Positions 37,201 to 45,287 of a DNA stretch of 64,000 nucleotides are shown piece by piece. The number at the start of each line of letters is the position of its first letter. Position 1 is the first letter of the stretch. The stretch comes from Saprospiraceae bacterium (GTDB lineage Bacteria > Bacteroidota > Bacteroidia > Chitinophagales > Saprospiraceae), in NCBI GenBank assembly GCA_019638385.1, contig JAHBTW010000019.1, positions 45,586-109,585 of the forward strand, given 5' to 3'. The position numbers and the translations under genes were made by a program. The notes under the pieces were generated by a model. That model saw nothing but the letters and a program-made list of their open reading frames with translations, had not been told where the DNA came from and searched no databases.

Positions 37201-38468
37201 AAGCGCTTCAGGTCAACACGAGCGCCACGAATGCCACCTGCGCCGGCCAGTCCAACGGAACGCTTACCGCAGTGGCGGGCGGCGGCTCTTCTCCTTATAC
37301 TTATCAATGGAGTACCGGGCAGACCGGGGCAAGCATCAGCGGTCTCGCGGCAGGCGTATATAATCTCACCGTTACCGACCAGAAAGGCTGCTCCATTACT
37401 GCTGCCACTGCGGTACAACAACCCGCTGTCATTGCGGTAAACGCCCTCGTCACCCCCGCCGGCAGCAGTACAAACAGTTCGATCATCCTCTCGGTGAGCG
37501 GCGGCATGGCGCCCTATTTATTCGCCTGGTCGAACGGTGCGACCACCCAAAATCTCAGCGGCCCGGCGCCGGGTGTTTACTCCGTTACGGTCACCGACGC
37601 CAACAATTGCAGTGAACAGCGCAGCTATACGATGCCCGGTGCAAGCAGCGCTGCGCTCTGTGCCGCCCGCGGTATCAATACCGGTTTTGAGTGGATTCAA
37701 CGCGTGCAGATCGGCGCCATGAACCATGTGAGCGGCAACAATGGCGGCTATGCTTATTTTAATCAAATCAACCTGGCGATGACGGCCGGCGATGTCGTGA
37801 CCGTAGCCCTCCAGCCCGGTTATGCCGGCAATCCTTACATGGAGTACTGGAAAATATGGATTGACCTGAATCGTGACAACAACTTCAACGATACGGATGA
37901 GGTGGTGTTTTCGGGCGCCGGCAGCGGATTGGTGCAAGGCGCCTTTACCTTGCCTGTCGGTTATGTGCCCGGCCAAACCCTGCTGCGCGTAGCGATGCGC
38001 TACGGCGCTTATGCCTCGCCTTGCGGCAATTTCCCTTACGGAGAAGTGGAAGATTACAACGTCACACTGCTGCCGGCAACGGGACCGGGGTATTGCGCAT
38101 CTTCCGGTACCGACAACATCCATGAATGGATACAAAGCGTACAAATCGGATCGCTGACCAATACCTCCGGCCCCGACGGCGGCTATGGCGATTTCACCCA
38201 TCTTACCGCCGAAGCACATCCGGGCACTGCGCTGGAAGTGAGCCTCACCCCCGGATTTTACAACAACTTCGGCGGAGAGCGTTGGCGCGTCTGGATTGAT
38301 TTCAATCAGGACGGCGATTTCGACGATCCCGGCGAAACAGTGCTCTCCTCTGCCCTCAGCAACCTGACCATCAATGCCGCCATCAACATACCGACAAATG
38401 CCATGACCGGCGCCACCCGCATGAGAATATCCATGCGCTGGAATACCTGGCCCGGCCCATGCGATTAA
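34233..38468 (+). CDS. Subtilisin-like (S8) secreted protease, cut off before its T9SS sorting domain
   Basis: 1411 residues to an in-frame TAA. Signal peptide (ends WLLTGQ). The S8 domain has catalytic D237/D238 (ALGDDGLA), H261 (HGSHGD), N351 (SAGNN) and S437 (GGGTSAAAP). Next come a beta-barrel P/C-like domain, fibronectin-like segments, three SprB-type repeats (about 37000-37640; SGLAAGAYTVTVTD, SGLAAGVYNLTVTD) and two GEVED domains. The second GEVED domain breaks at WPGPCD-stop, just before FGWGEVEDY, which continues in frame for 136 codons to a complete sorting domain. The intact protein would be 1548 codons long. As written, the product lacks its T9SS signal and should not reach the surface. 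Confidence 0.88.
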   Translation: MNTGKFTLCLCLAIFPWLLTGQNDYTVTFHSGTAPTSAYLKPSHVTPAVRDAAAFGQRSYLLLQFEDIPNVTQQQILSAMGVSLLHYMPNYAYFSSLPADLDLNALPGLKSVMLPRWRWKLSRQLIDEEYPAHALSDAGIRLEVFPYGDIPAAMLAECLEAMAYQQVEVFPDRVQLTLPIEQIPTLASLPAILFVSPVEGTSFSEGDVGRSQVRSHFLSAGPQLGFDGFGVSVALGDDGLAAHQDVKGRVTNHTTLDHGSHGDMTLGLFVGAGNINPKGIGIATGAMMHLYYYSDYPHIVNAIDNFLSLGTVITSTSYGDGCGGIYANTARALDLQVVMRRELLHVFSAGNNGLMGCGAYGNLGYFNDIRFGNITGGRKAAKHALLVGNTYYNDSLRLNSSRGPLLDGMLKPDLVAHGQDNLSLGPNNTYLPGGGTSAAAPVVAGLSAQLYQAYRSQFNGANPTFAHIKAALLNTADDLGRPGPDYEYGWGRPHGGRALKVIQNGWFIQGTVAHQGQNTHTVPVPAGAHQLRIMVYWFDPAATLNATRSLVNDLDMTLLAPNNTSFRPWVLSTALHIDSITKPAYRGTDRVNPVEQITVDNPQIGNYQIQIKGHLIPQGPQDYVIAYYIEQQPLAVAYPTGGEAFVPGETEVIRWDAVGNQGQFKIEYSTDNMATWQSIATGLDGKSRHFDWTVPATVTGRAFIRVGRNGILHTSPTAFNIIGLPNFSIQNGGEHQGRISWSPVPGANRYTVYAMGERYMEPIGTTSDTTFLFPVQPFSDNWYSVGAGHSSGITGRRAYAKPYFHTPCQTGAQLTIKFDQFPGETRWEIRNNAGNILTMGGPYTGYTPHSTIVETLCLPYGCFELVVYDGYNDGLCCQNGQGFYQLRNSAGALIASGSQFGNIDTRPFCLNAPGTPLSANAFVQQQVSCQGGANGIARVNATQGTGAYYYNWSNGATTAIASGLAAGAYTVTVTDGISQVVASVVITAPQALQVNTSATNATCAGQSNGTLTAVAGGGSSPYTYQWSTGQTGASISGLAAGVYNLTVTDQKGCSITAATAVQQPAVIAVNALVTPAGSSTNSSIILSVSGGMAPYLFAWSNGATTQNLSGPAPGVYSVTVTDANNCSEQRSYTMPGASSAALCAARGINTGFEWIQRVQIGAMNHVSGNNGGYAYFNQINLAMTAGDVVTVALQPGYAGNPYMEYWKIWIDLNRDNNFNDTDEVVFSGAGSGLVQGAFTLPVGYVPGQTLLRVAMRYGAYASPCGNFPYGEVEDYNVTLLPATGPGYCASSGTDNIHEWIQSVQIGSLTNTSGPDGGYGDFTHLTAEAHPGTALEVSLTPGFYNNFGGERWRVWIDFNQDGDFDDPGETVLSSALSNLTINAAINIPTNAMTGATRMRISMRWNTWPGPCD

Positions 38469-38879
38469 TTCGGCTGGGGCGAAGTGGAGGATTATACCCT
38501 ACTGATTACCAATAATTTTTCCGACGACAGTGAAACGGAGCAATTGCGCATCGGCGCCGAAACCGCTGCCACACAACAACCGCAGGAGGTGTTGATGCCC
38601 GACGCACGAGCCGCCATGGATAACGGCTTCCGGGTATTTCCCAATCCGGCGACTTCGCAGGCGACCGTAGCATTCCACAGCACAAAGGAAGAAGCGGTGG
38701 AAATACAACTGTTCGACCTGAACGGGAAGCCTCTGCGCCGCAGCACGGCAATGGCCGGTTTTGGTGAAAACCTATTTGAAATGGACTTACGAGGGGTATT
38801 CCCCGGCGCTTATGTGCTCGTGCTGCGCGCCGGCGGAGTAGTTTTCCGGCAACGGTTGGTCGTTTTGCAGGGAAGATAA
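38469..38879 (+). pseudogene. Detached C-terminal part of the S8 protease: GEVED end and T9SS type A signal
   Basis: Same frame as the protease, right after its TAA (38466-38468). It begins FGWGEVEDYTLLI, completing the second GEVED domain, then a linker and FRVFPNPATSQATV...LQGR, a normal type A sorting domain. It has no start codon, promoter or signal peptide of its own, so it can only be expressed by readthrough or if the stop is an error. Confidence 0.82.
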
Positions 38880-39001
38880 AAGATAACGAGGCCGGGGCGC
38901 CCAACCCAACTTGTTAAACCGCCGTTAATAGTGACGTTGAGGCGGTACCTTTTTCAAAGATTGCGTCCAACCGTTATTCTTTTACTTAAAAAAATGCAAT
39001 T

Positions 39002-39421
39002 ATGAACCGGATTAAAATGATTTCGTCTGCATTGGCACTCTTTATGTGCTTATTCCTGAGCCAGGCAGTGTATGCCCAGGCGCCGGCCCCTTCAAAGGGG
39101 AAACCCGCAGTGGAAAAAGGCAAAGAGGCCGCTAAAACGGATGCTGCCCGGAAGTCGAAAGACGATGCGGATGCTTATCGGATCAAAGACGATCATCTTC
39201 CCGTACAGTACAAAGAGAAAGGCGCCGATGATACCTTGAGCAAAGAAGGCAAAATGAGCGAAGGCAACAAAGAAAAACCGGAAAAGGGAAAAGCCTACGG
39301 AAAAGACAAAGGCGACCTGGAAGGGAAGGAATTTGGCCGGAACCGCGCCGACGAAGCGAGCGGTAACGCCAAAAAGAACAAGAAAGAGAAGGCATCGAAA
39401 AAAGCCAAAAGCAAACAGTAA
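39002..39421 (+). CDS. Small Lys/Glu-rich exported protein
   Basis: 139 residues. Signal peptide of about 26 residues (ends AVYAQ). The mature part is low-complexity, rich in Lys, Glu, Asp, Gly and Ala (KGKEAAK, KKNKKEKASKK), with one more ordered stretch (YRIKDDHLPVQYKEKG). No domain is recognised. It may be a disordered periplasmic polycation-like or cell-wall-associated protein. It is a single gene with a strong terminator. Confidence 0.7.
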   Translation: MNRIKMISSALALFMCLFLSQAVYAQAPAPSKGKPAVEKGKEAAKTDAARKSKDDADAYRIKDDHLPVQYKEKGADDTLSKEGKMSEGNKEKPEKGKAYGKDKGDLEGKEFGRNRADEASGNAKKNKKEKASKKAKSKQ

Positions 39422-39442
39422 CTTCCTCTTGGAAGGGCTATT

Positions 39443-39482
39443 AAAAGGGGCTAATCCGGTTCAATTCGGATTAGCCCTTTTT
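39443..39482 (+). terminator. Rho-independent terminator of the Lys-rich gene
   Basis: An 11-bp stem GGGCTAATCCG/CGGATTAGCCC with an 8-base loop, A residues before it and TTTTT after it; may act in both directions toward the convergent amidohydrolase gene. Confidence 0.85.
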
Positions 39483-39521
39483 GTGTAAACGAAGCAATGA
39501 AATGTCTCGTCGGGTGTTCTG

Positions 39522-40811
39522 TTATTCTCCCCGATAGTACTTTGTTTTGTATTTATTGTAGAGTTCCTTTTGGCGATGCTCCAAGCTGATTTGCCGCCCC
39601 TTGATGAAGGCGGTGGTCACCTTGCTGCTGCGCATATCCAATGCATCGCCTTCGCATATAAAGAGGGTGGCGTCTTTGCCTTCTTCCAGCGACCCTGCTG
39701 TTTGTTCAATGCCGAGTATTTTGGCGGTATTGAGGGTGAGCGCGCTCACGGCCTGCTCGTAGCCCAATCCGTAGCCTACCGCATGGCCGGCCTGAAAGGC
39801 GAGGTTGCGCTGCTGCCAAAAACCGCTCATGCTGAAAGAGAAGAGGATACCCGCTTGCTGCAATTGGGCCGGCAGCTTAAACGGCTCGTCCACATCCGAG
39901 TCGTCGCGACCGGGCAGGGCGTGTACTTCGCCGAGGATGACGGGCACATTGTTTTCTTTCAAAAAATCGGTCAGCACAGCGGCATCGCGCGCGCCGACGA
40001 CCACGGGCGTAATGCCGAAACGCTTTGCCAGTTGTACGCCGGAGGTAATGGCTTTGGCTTCATCGGCGTGCAGAAACAACTTGCGGCTGCCGTTGAACAG
40101 CGCGCAGGCGGCGTCTAATTTCAGGTTTCTTTCGCCCGGTTTGGCATTTTTGCAATACGCCTGCGCTTCGGTGAGATATGCCTCAATGACCTGCACTTCT
40201 TTGTCGTAGTTTTCATTTTTGCTCCAGCCGCCGGCTCTCCAACTAAAGGAAAACAAGGCCGGCCAGTTGAGGTGCAGACCGATATCGGTTTTGTAGGCGG
40301 CGTCTTCCCAGTTCCAGGCATCGAGTTGCACTACCGATGACTGCCCCGACATCAATCCGCCTATGGGCGTAACCTGCGCCAGCAAGATGCCCTGCGCGCG
40401 CACCGTGGGCGGCACTTCCGAATCGGTATCGTAAGCGATGATGGAGCGGGCATTGGGGTTGAGTTGGCCTACCTCGCGGGAGTCCACCGTAGCGCGAACG
40501 GATTCTATTTCTACCAAGCCCAACTGGGTATTGGGCGCAATAAAGCCCGGATACACATGCTTGCCTTTAGCTTCGATGATTTGATAGCGGCTCAGGTTCA
40601 CTTGTCCCAGTGTGGCGGGTGTGCGCACCAGGGTGATCTTGCCGTTCTCAAAAGCAATGATGCTGTTTTCGAGTACTTGCCCATTGCCGAGATGCGCCGT
40701 GGCGCCTACGATGTAAACGGGCATTTCCTGCGGTGGAGCAGGGGTGGGCGGTTGTGCGATGAGGCTCGCAAACGCAAAAAATGCAATCAAAAAGAGTGAT
40801 ATATTTTTCAT
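39522..40811 (-). CDS. Amidohydrolase-like exported protein lacking the HxH metal motif
   Basis: 429 residues. Signal peptide (ends ASLIAQ). It has the composite-domain beta sandwich and barrel ends of the amidohydrolase superfamily (HVYPGFIAP near residue 90; GSLEEGKDATLFICEGD near the end), but the metal-binding HxH that should follow GFI is replaced by PNTQLG. Probably catalytically dead or using other residues; such short partners are commonly encoded beside the about 1,000-residue two-domain amidohydrolases of Bacteroidota. It follows that gene by 98 bp on the same strand, so a functional complex is a fair inference. Confidence 0.8.
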   Translation of the reverse strand: MKNISLFLIAFFAFASLIAQPPTPAPPQEMPVYIVGATAHLGNGQVLENSIIAFENGKITLVRTPATLGQVNLSRYQIIEAKGKHVYPGFIAPNTQLGLVEIESVRATVDSREVGQLNPNARSIIAYDTDSEVPPTVRAQGILLAQVTPIGGLMSGQSSVVQLDAWNWEDAAYKTDIGLHLNWPALFSFSWRAGGWSKNENYDKEVQVIEAYLTEAQAYCKNAKPGERNLKLDAACALFNGSRKLFLHADEAKAITSGVQLAKRFGITPVVVGARDAAVLTDFLKENNVPVILGEVHALPGRDDSDVDEPFKLPAQLQQAGILFSFSMSGFWQQRNLAFQAGHAVGYGLGYEQAVSALTLNTAKILGIEQTAGSLEEGKDATLFICEGDALDMRSSKVTTAFIKGRQISLEHRQKELYNKYKTKYYRGE

Positions 40812-40909
40812 TTTTTATTTAGTTGTCTGTTGAATGAATTGGTCGGCGGTCGGCAGTATGCGGTTGGCGGTTACTGCATACCGCCCACTGCCTACCGCTA
40901 TGCCCTCTG

Positions 40910-43900
40910 CTAATGCCCATGCCCGGCTTCCTCTTCTTCTTCATCGTCACAATGATAGAGTTTGAAGCTTTGGCGGCCCATGACCGGCTGTGTTCTGGCG
41001 CCGCCCTGTTTCTCTTTCAGCAGTTTTTGTACGATGCGGTGGCGCTCGGTTTGAATTTCTGCGCGCAAGCGCACATCTTCCTGCCGGTCGAAGAATCGGA
41101 TGCCGTCAATGAAGGTCATATCGGCTTTGGCGTAAACGGAGAGCGGGTTGTCAGACCAGAGCACCACGTCGGCGTCTTTGCCCACTTTGATGCTGCCCAC
41201 GCGGTGGTCAATGCGGAGGAGCTTGGCCGGATTGAGCGTCACAAATTTGAGCGCATCCTCCTCCGATACTCCGCCGAAGAGCACCGCCTTAGCGGCTTCC
41301 TGATTGAGGCGGCGGGCCATTTCGGCGTCGTCGGAATTGAAAGCGACGGTGACGCCCTGCTCGTGCATCATGGCGCCGTTGTACGGAATGGCGTCATATA
41401 CCTCGTATTTGTAGGCCCACCAGTCGGAGAAGCTGGAACCGCCGGCGCCGTGCTTCGCCATTTTATCGGCCACCTTGTAGCCTTCGAGAATGTGGGTGAA
41501 GGTATTGACTTTGAAGCCGTGCCGTTCGGCCACTTTCATCAGCATGTTGATTTCGCTTTGGCGATAAGAGTGGCAGGAAATGTGCCGCTTGCCCTGAAGG
41601 ATTTCGAGCAGGGCTTCGAGGTCCAAATCCCGGCGATACGGCTTGCCGGAAGCAATGAGCGCGCCGTACTCGCGTGCGCGGGTGAAATGATCGTCATAGA
41701 CCTCTTCCACGCCCATGCGCGTTTGCGGAAAGCGGTCGCTGCCGATGCCCCAGTTGGATTGTTTCACGTTTTCGCCGAGCGCAAATTTGATAAAGCCCGG
41801 CGCGCCTTCAAACACCATGCGCTCCGGCGCGTAGCCCCAGCGCAGCTTGATGATGGCCGATTGTCCACCGATGGGATTGGCCGATCCGTGCAACAGTTGC
41901 GCTGTCGTGACGCCGCCCGACAATTGGCGATAGATGTTCACGTCGTCAGAGTTGAGCACGTCGCCGATGCGCACCTCAGCGGTGCTCGCCTGCGTACCCT
42001 CGTTGACGCCGCGCGAAATAGCGATGTGCGAGTGTTCGTCAATAATGCCGGCGGTGAGGTGCTTGCCCGTGCCGTCTATCACGGTAGCGTCTGCTATTTT
42101 CAAACCTTTGCCTACCTGCGCTATTTTGCCGTTGCGCAGCAACACGTCGGCGTTTTGCAGGATGCCGTCTGTTTCGTTGGTCCACACGGTGGCATTGGTA
42201 ATGAGATAAACGCCGGCCTGCGGCGCAGTGGTCCAACCATAAGCCCCGAAGGGATAAGTCACGGCGCCCAACACGGGTTTGACCGCCGGTTTATCGCCTC
42301 CTTTTTTCTCTTCTTTTGCATCGTCAGGGCCGGTATATTGGGCGCTCCAGGTGATGGCGCGGCCCGTTTCATCCTCGCCGGTACCCGACCAGTTTTTGCC
42401 GGACACGACGCCGGAGAGCCGCACGCGGTTGTCGCCTTCTTTCATAGCAAAAGACAAGGTGATCAAGCCTTTGCTGTAAGTGTGTTTCACTTTAACGGAA
42501 GAGGTGTCACCGGTTTGTATTTTAATTTCCGGGGCTTCATCGGTACCGCTCACCACGAGCTTGTGGCGCGAAACGGAAGGACCGGGCGCCGGAACGGCTA
42601 TTTCCAAATCGTATTTTCCGAGGATGTCGGGTGTATCTAAGTCCTTGATTACGTAGGGCTTGCCGTTTACCCAGTGCTGGTATATTTTGGAATCCTTGGC
42701 AAAAATATTGCCGTTGGAAATAAAGAAATTGGCGATTTTGCCTGCGCTGAGGCTGCCGAGCCGGTCGGCCGCGCCCATCATATCGGCCGGCGTTTGGGTG
42801 AGCGCTTTGAGGGCATCCTGTTCGGAGAGGCCGTATTCAATGGCTTTGCGCACTTGCGCCATGAATTCGGTTTTGTTGCGCAGGCCGTGCGACGTGAGTA
42901 CAAAAGGAATACCGGCAGCCGCTACGCGAGCCGGGTTGGCGGGCGCCAGTTCCCAATGTTTGAGTTGGGAAAGGCTGATGCGGCGGGCATCGAGCGGGTC
43001 TTCCACGTCGAAGGCTTCGGGGAAGTTGAGCGGCAGAATGAGCGCCGAACCCGTTTTTTTGAGATCGTCTAAGCGCTGGTATTCGTCGCCGGCGCCTTTG
43101 AGGATGTATTTTACACCAAATTCCTTGCCGAGGGCCGCGGCGCGCAATGCTTCTGCACGATCGGCTACTTCAAACACCTGCGGCAGCGCCAGAAGCTCGT
43201 TCCATGCCTGGAGCGAGATGTTGAATTCCTCTTTGGTTTTTGCATACCACTGTGCGTCGTAGTAGGTTTGGCGCAGCAGGGCGATGGTTCCCATCAGGGA
43301 GTTGGGATAATCCTGGCGGGAAGTTCCTTTGCGGAAAGACAGGTGATGCGCAACGCGGTCCTTCACGACGAGCAGGTTTTCGCTCTCCTCGCCGAGTACC
43401 ACGAGGGCCGAACTGCCGCGCGAGACGCCGTCGTGCTGATGCGTGAGCACCGCACCGAAACCGAGGTCGCGCAGGGGCTTGGCCGTTTTTTCATCGGCAG
43501 TGAACACCTCGTGAGCGCGAAACTCCGGCTTGAGCGATTCATTCCAGCCGTAAGGGCCTTTTTTGCTGCTCACGCGCTGCGGCATCATACCGGCTGCGCG
43601 ACCGCCGGGAGCTGCCTCCTGCCGCTGTGCGGGCATGCCGTAGTCGGAGTACAGATCAATGAAAGACGGATAAATGGTTTTCCCTTTCAGGTCAATCACT
43701 ACCGCATCGGCGGGGATGGCCACGTTCAATCCGGCCGACACCACCTTGCCCTCGCGGATGAGCAGCGTGGCCTTGTCTAATCGCGTATTGTAGGCCGTAT
43801 AAATGGTGGCATTGGTGAAAGCGTACAGCCCCTGGCGCTGATCGTACACCCCGTTGACGGGGAAAGTCGTCTGGGCGGCGATTCGGTTTTGACCGAAGAA

Positions 43901-43945
43901 GGAGGCAAAAAACAGTAAGAAGGCAAATCGTAGATAGCCGGTCAT
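40910..43945 (-). CDS. Two-domain amidohydrolase-family protein, exported
   Basis: 1011 residues. Signal peptide (ends QNRIAAQ). Two amidohydrolase units in tandem. In the first (about 40-450) the metal motif is degenerate (IYPSFIDLYSDYG). In the second (about 570-990) it is intact: IIDEHSHIAI, then CHSYR, FTHILEG and NSDDAE carry further ligands. A small linker domain (about 460-560) joins them. The last residues (DDEEEEEAGHGH) form a metal-binding-looking tail. Substrate unknown; a dipeptidase-, imidazolonepropionase- or prolidase-like activity is possible from the superfamily. It is in an operon with the HxH-less partner downstream. Confidence 0.88.
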   Translation of the reverse strand: MTGYLRFAFLLFFASFFGQNRIAAQTTFPVNGVYDQRQGLYAFTNATIYTAYNTRLDKATLLIREGKVVSAGLNVAIPADAVVIDLKGKTIYPSFIDLYSDYGMPAQRQEAAPGGRAAGMMPQRVSSKKGPYGWNESLKPEFRAHEVFTADEKTAKPLRDLGFGAVLTHQHDGVSRGSSALVVLGEESENLLVVKDRVAHHLSFRKGTSRQDYPNSLMGTIALLRQTYYDAQWYAKTKEEFNISLQAWNELLALPQVFEVADRAEALRAAALGKEFGVKYILKGAGDEYQRLDDLKKTGSALILPLNFPEAFDVEDPLDARRISLSQLKHWELAPANPARVAAAGIPFVLTSHGLRNKTEFMAQVRKAIEYGLSEQDALKALTQTPADMMGAADRLGSLSAGKIANFFISNGNIFAKDSKIYQHWVNGKPYVIKDLDTPDILGKYDLEIAVPAPGPSVSRHKLVVSGTDEAPEIKIQTGDTSSVKVKHTYSKGLITLSFAMKEGDNRVRLSGVVSGKNWSGTGEDETGRAITWSAQYTGPDDAKEEKKGGDKPAVKPVLGAVTYPFGAYGWTTAPQAGVYLITNATVWTNETDGILQNADVLLRNGKIAQVGKGLKIADATVIDGTGKHLTAGIIDEHSHIAISRGVNEGTQASTAEVRIGDVLNSDDVNIYRQLSGGVTTAQLLHGSANPIGGQSAIIKLRWGYAPERMVFEGAPGFIKFALGENVKQSNWGIGSDRFPQTRMGVEEVYDDHFTRAREYGALIASGKPYRRDLDLEALLEILQGKRHISCHSYRQSEINMLMKVAERHGFKVNTFTHILEGYKVADKMAKHGAGGSSFSDWWAYKYEVYDAIPYNGAMMHEQGVTVAFNSDDAEMARRLNQEAAKAVLFGGVSEEDALKFVTLNPAKLLRIDHRVGSIKVGKDADVVLWSDNPLSVYAKADMTFIDGIRFFDRQEDVRLRAEIQTERHRIVQKLLKEKQGGARTQPVMGRQSFKLYHCDDEEEEEAGHGH

Positions 43946-44089
43946 AGTCAGGTAATTGCAGGTGAAAAAATATGTGTCGCTCTATTTTGGCGGACAATTT
44001 TAGTGAACTTCTTTTGAATGAAGAGAGAATGATGGGCTATTTTTGAAAAGACTGTTGTGAGTGTTGGGGCAGGAAGGGAACCATCTCAT

Positions 44090-44600
44090 CACATATTGCA
44101 ACACAGCATCCCGCTGAGCATCCAACATCTTGTAACCCCTCGTTTCAACGAGGGGCCTTGGAGAGCATACTACACAACACCGCATCCCGCTGAGCATCTG
44201 ACATCTTGTAACCCCTCGTTTCAACGAGGGGTGGCGGAGAGGAGGGCCTTGGAGAGCATACTACACAACACCGCATCTCGCTGAGCATCTAACATCTTGT
44301 AACCCCTCGTTTCAACGAGGGGCGGCGGAGAGGAGGGGCGGCGGAGAGCATACTACACAGCACCGCATCCCGCTGAGCATCTAACATCTTGTAACCCCTC
44401 GTTTCAACGAGGGGCGGCGGAGAGGAGGGGCGCCGGAGAGTATACTACACAGCACCGCATCCCGCTGAGCATCTAACATCTTGTAACCCCTCGTTTCAAC
44501 GAGGGGCGGCGGAGAGGAGGGGCGGCGGAGAGCATACTACACAGCACAGCATCCCGCATGGCATCTAACATCTTGTAACCCCTCGTTTCAACGAGGGGCG
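44090..44600 (+). repeat. Array of six REP-like palindromic units with about 92-bp period
   Basis: The 20-base palindrome CCCCTCGTT-TC-AACGAGGGG occurs at 44136, 44212, 44303, 44395, 44487 and 44579 (spacings 76, 91, 92, 92, 92). Each copy is preceded by CATCTTGTAA and followed by GC-rich GGCGGAGAGG sequence; longer flanks (CACCGCATCCCGCTGAGCAT) are also conserved. Spacers are repeats too, so this is not CRISPR. Confidence 0.9.
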
Positions 44601-44646
44601 ATACCGGCGGCGGCCGGTACCGGCGATGGGCGGTACGGTGGTACAT

Positions 44647-44676
44647 CCCGCCGTTGAAACGGCGGGTTTCAAGATG
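44647..44676 (-). repeat. Diverged REP-like unit in inverted orientation
   Basis: Hairpin CCCGCCGTT-GA-AACGGCGGG followed by TTTCAAGATG is the reverse complement style of the array unit (CATCTTGTAA + hairpin). It lies between the array and the transposase gene. Confidence 0.75.
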
Positions 44677-44797
44677 ATAGATGGCTAAGCGGGGCTTTCA
44701 TCATGTAAAAGCGCAGATTTTTGTCATGTATATCCCATCGTTACAAGACGCAAGTGATATATTTGCCTCCATCGCATCACATCTAAAACGGAAAGCT

Positions 44798-45236
44798 ATG
44801 GCGCAAGTACGCATCTGGATACATGCCGTGTGGGCCACCAAAAAGCGCGAACCTCTTATGCAAGTGAAGAACAAACGCATTGAGTTATTCAAACACATCA
44901 AAGCTTATGCCAAGGAGAAAAAAAATCTACCTCGATTTCATCAATGGTGAAGCCGAACATGTACATTGCCTCATCTCAATGGCCTGCGACCAAAATATAG
45001 CCCAGATCATCAAACTTTTGAAAGGAGAAAGCTCCCATTTTGCCAATACACAGGGCTTATTTGATGCGTATTTCGACTGGGCAGACGATTACTATGCAGC
45101 ATCTGTAAGCCAATCCCAAGTGGAAACGGTAAGGAATTACATCAAAAACCAGGAAGAACACCACCGCAAAAAAAGTTTTGTGGAAGAGTGCGAAGGCTTT
45201 ATGACTAACTACGGGTTCATAAGGCTATTAGGATAA
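44798..45236 (+). pseudogene. IS200/RAYT-type tyrosine transposase with a frameshift at an A8 run
   Basis: Starting at ATG 44798 (MAQVRIWIHAVWATKKREP) the first frame ends after LPRFHQW; the rest lies in the +1 frame from AKEKKIYLDFING onward and ends at 45236. Joined, it makes about 145 residues, a normal size. The HUH pair is in AEHVHCLIS, and the likely nucleophile tyrosine is in VRNYIKNQEEH. The break falls in a run of eight A bases (gag-AAAAAAAA-tct); seven would restore the frame. It may be an indel, an assembly error, or programmed slippage. REP-associated transposases of this kind act on the neighbouring hairpins. Confidence 0.85.
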
Positions 45237-45287
45237 TCAGAACCTTTCCCGAAGATTTGTCAAATCTTTCACCCTATCTTCGACCCG

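Noticed and set aside
40913..42640. 575-residue + strand frame
   Set aside because: It is antisense to the two-domain amidohydrolase and shows His/Val/Gly-rich composition typical of shadows.
44090..44600. CRISPR array
   Set aside because: The palindromic units resemble CRISPR repeats, but the sequences between them are themselves repeated, the period is about 92 bp and no cas gene is present.
45275..45282. Full promoter upstream of sbcD
   Set aside because: TATCTTCG differs from the -7 consensus and the nearest TTTG is only 15 bases away, so I did not list it as a feature.
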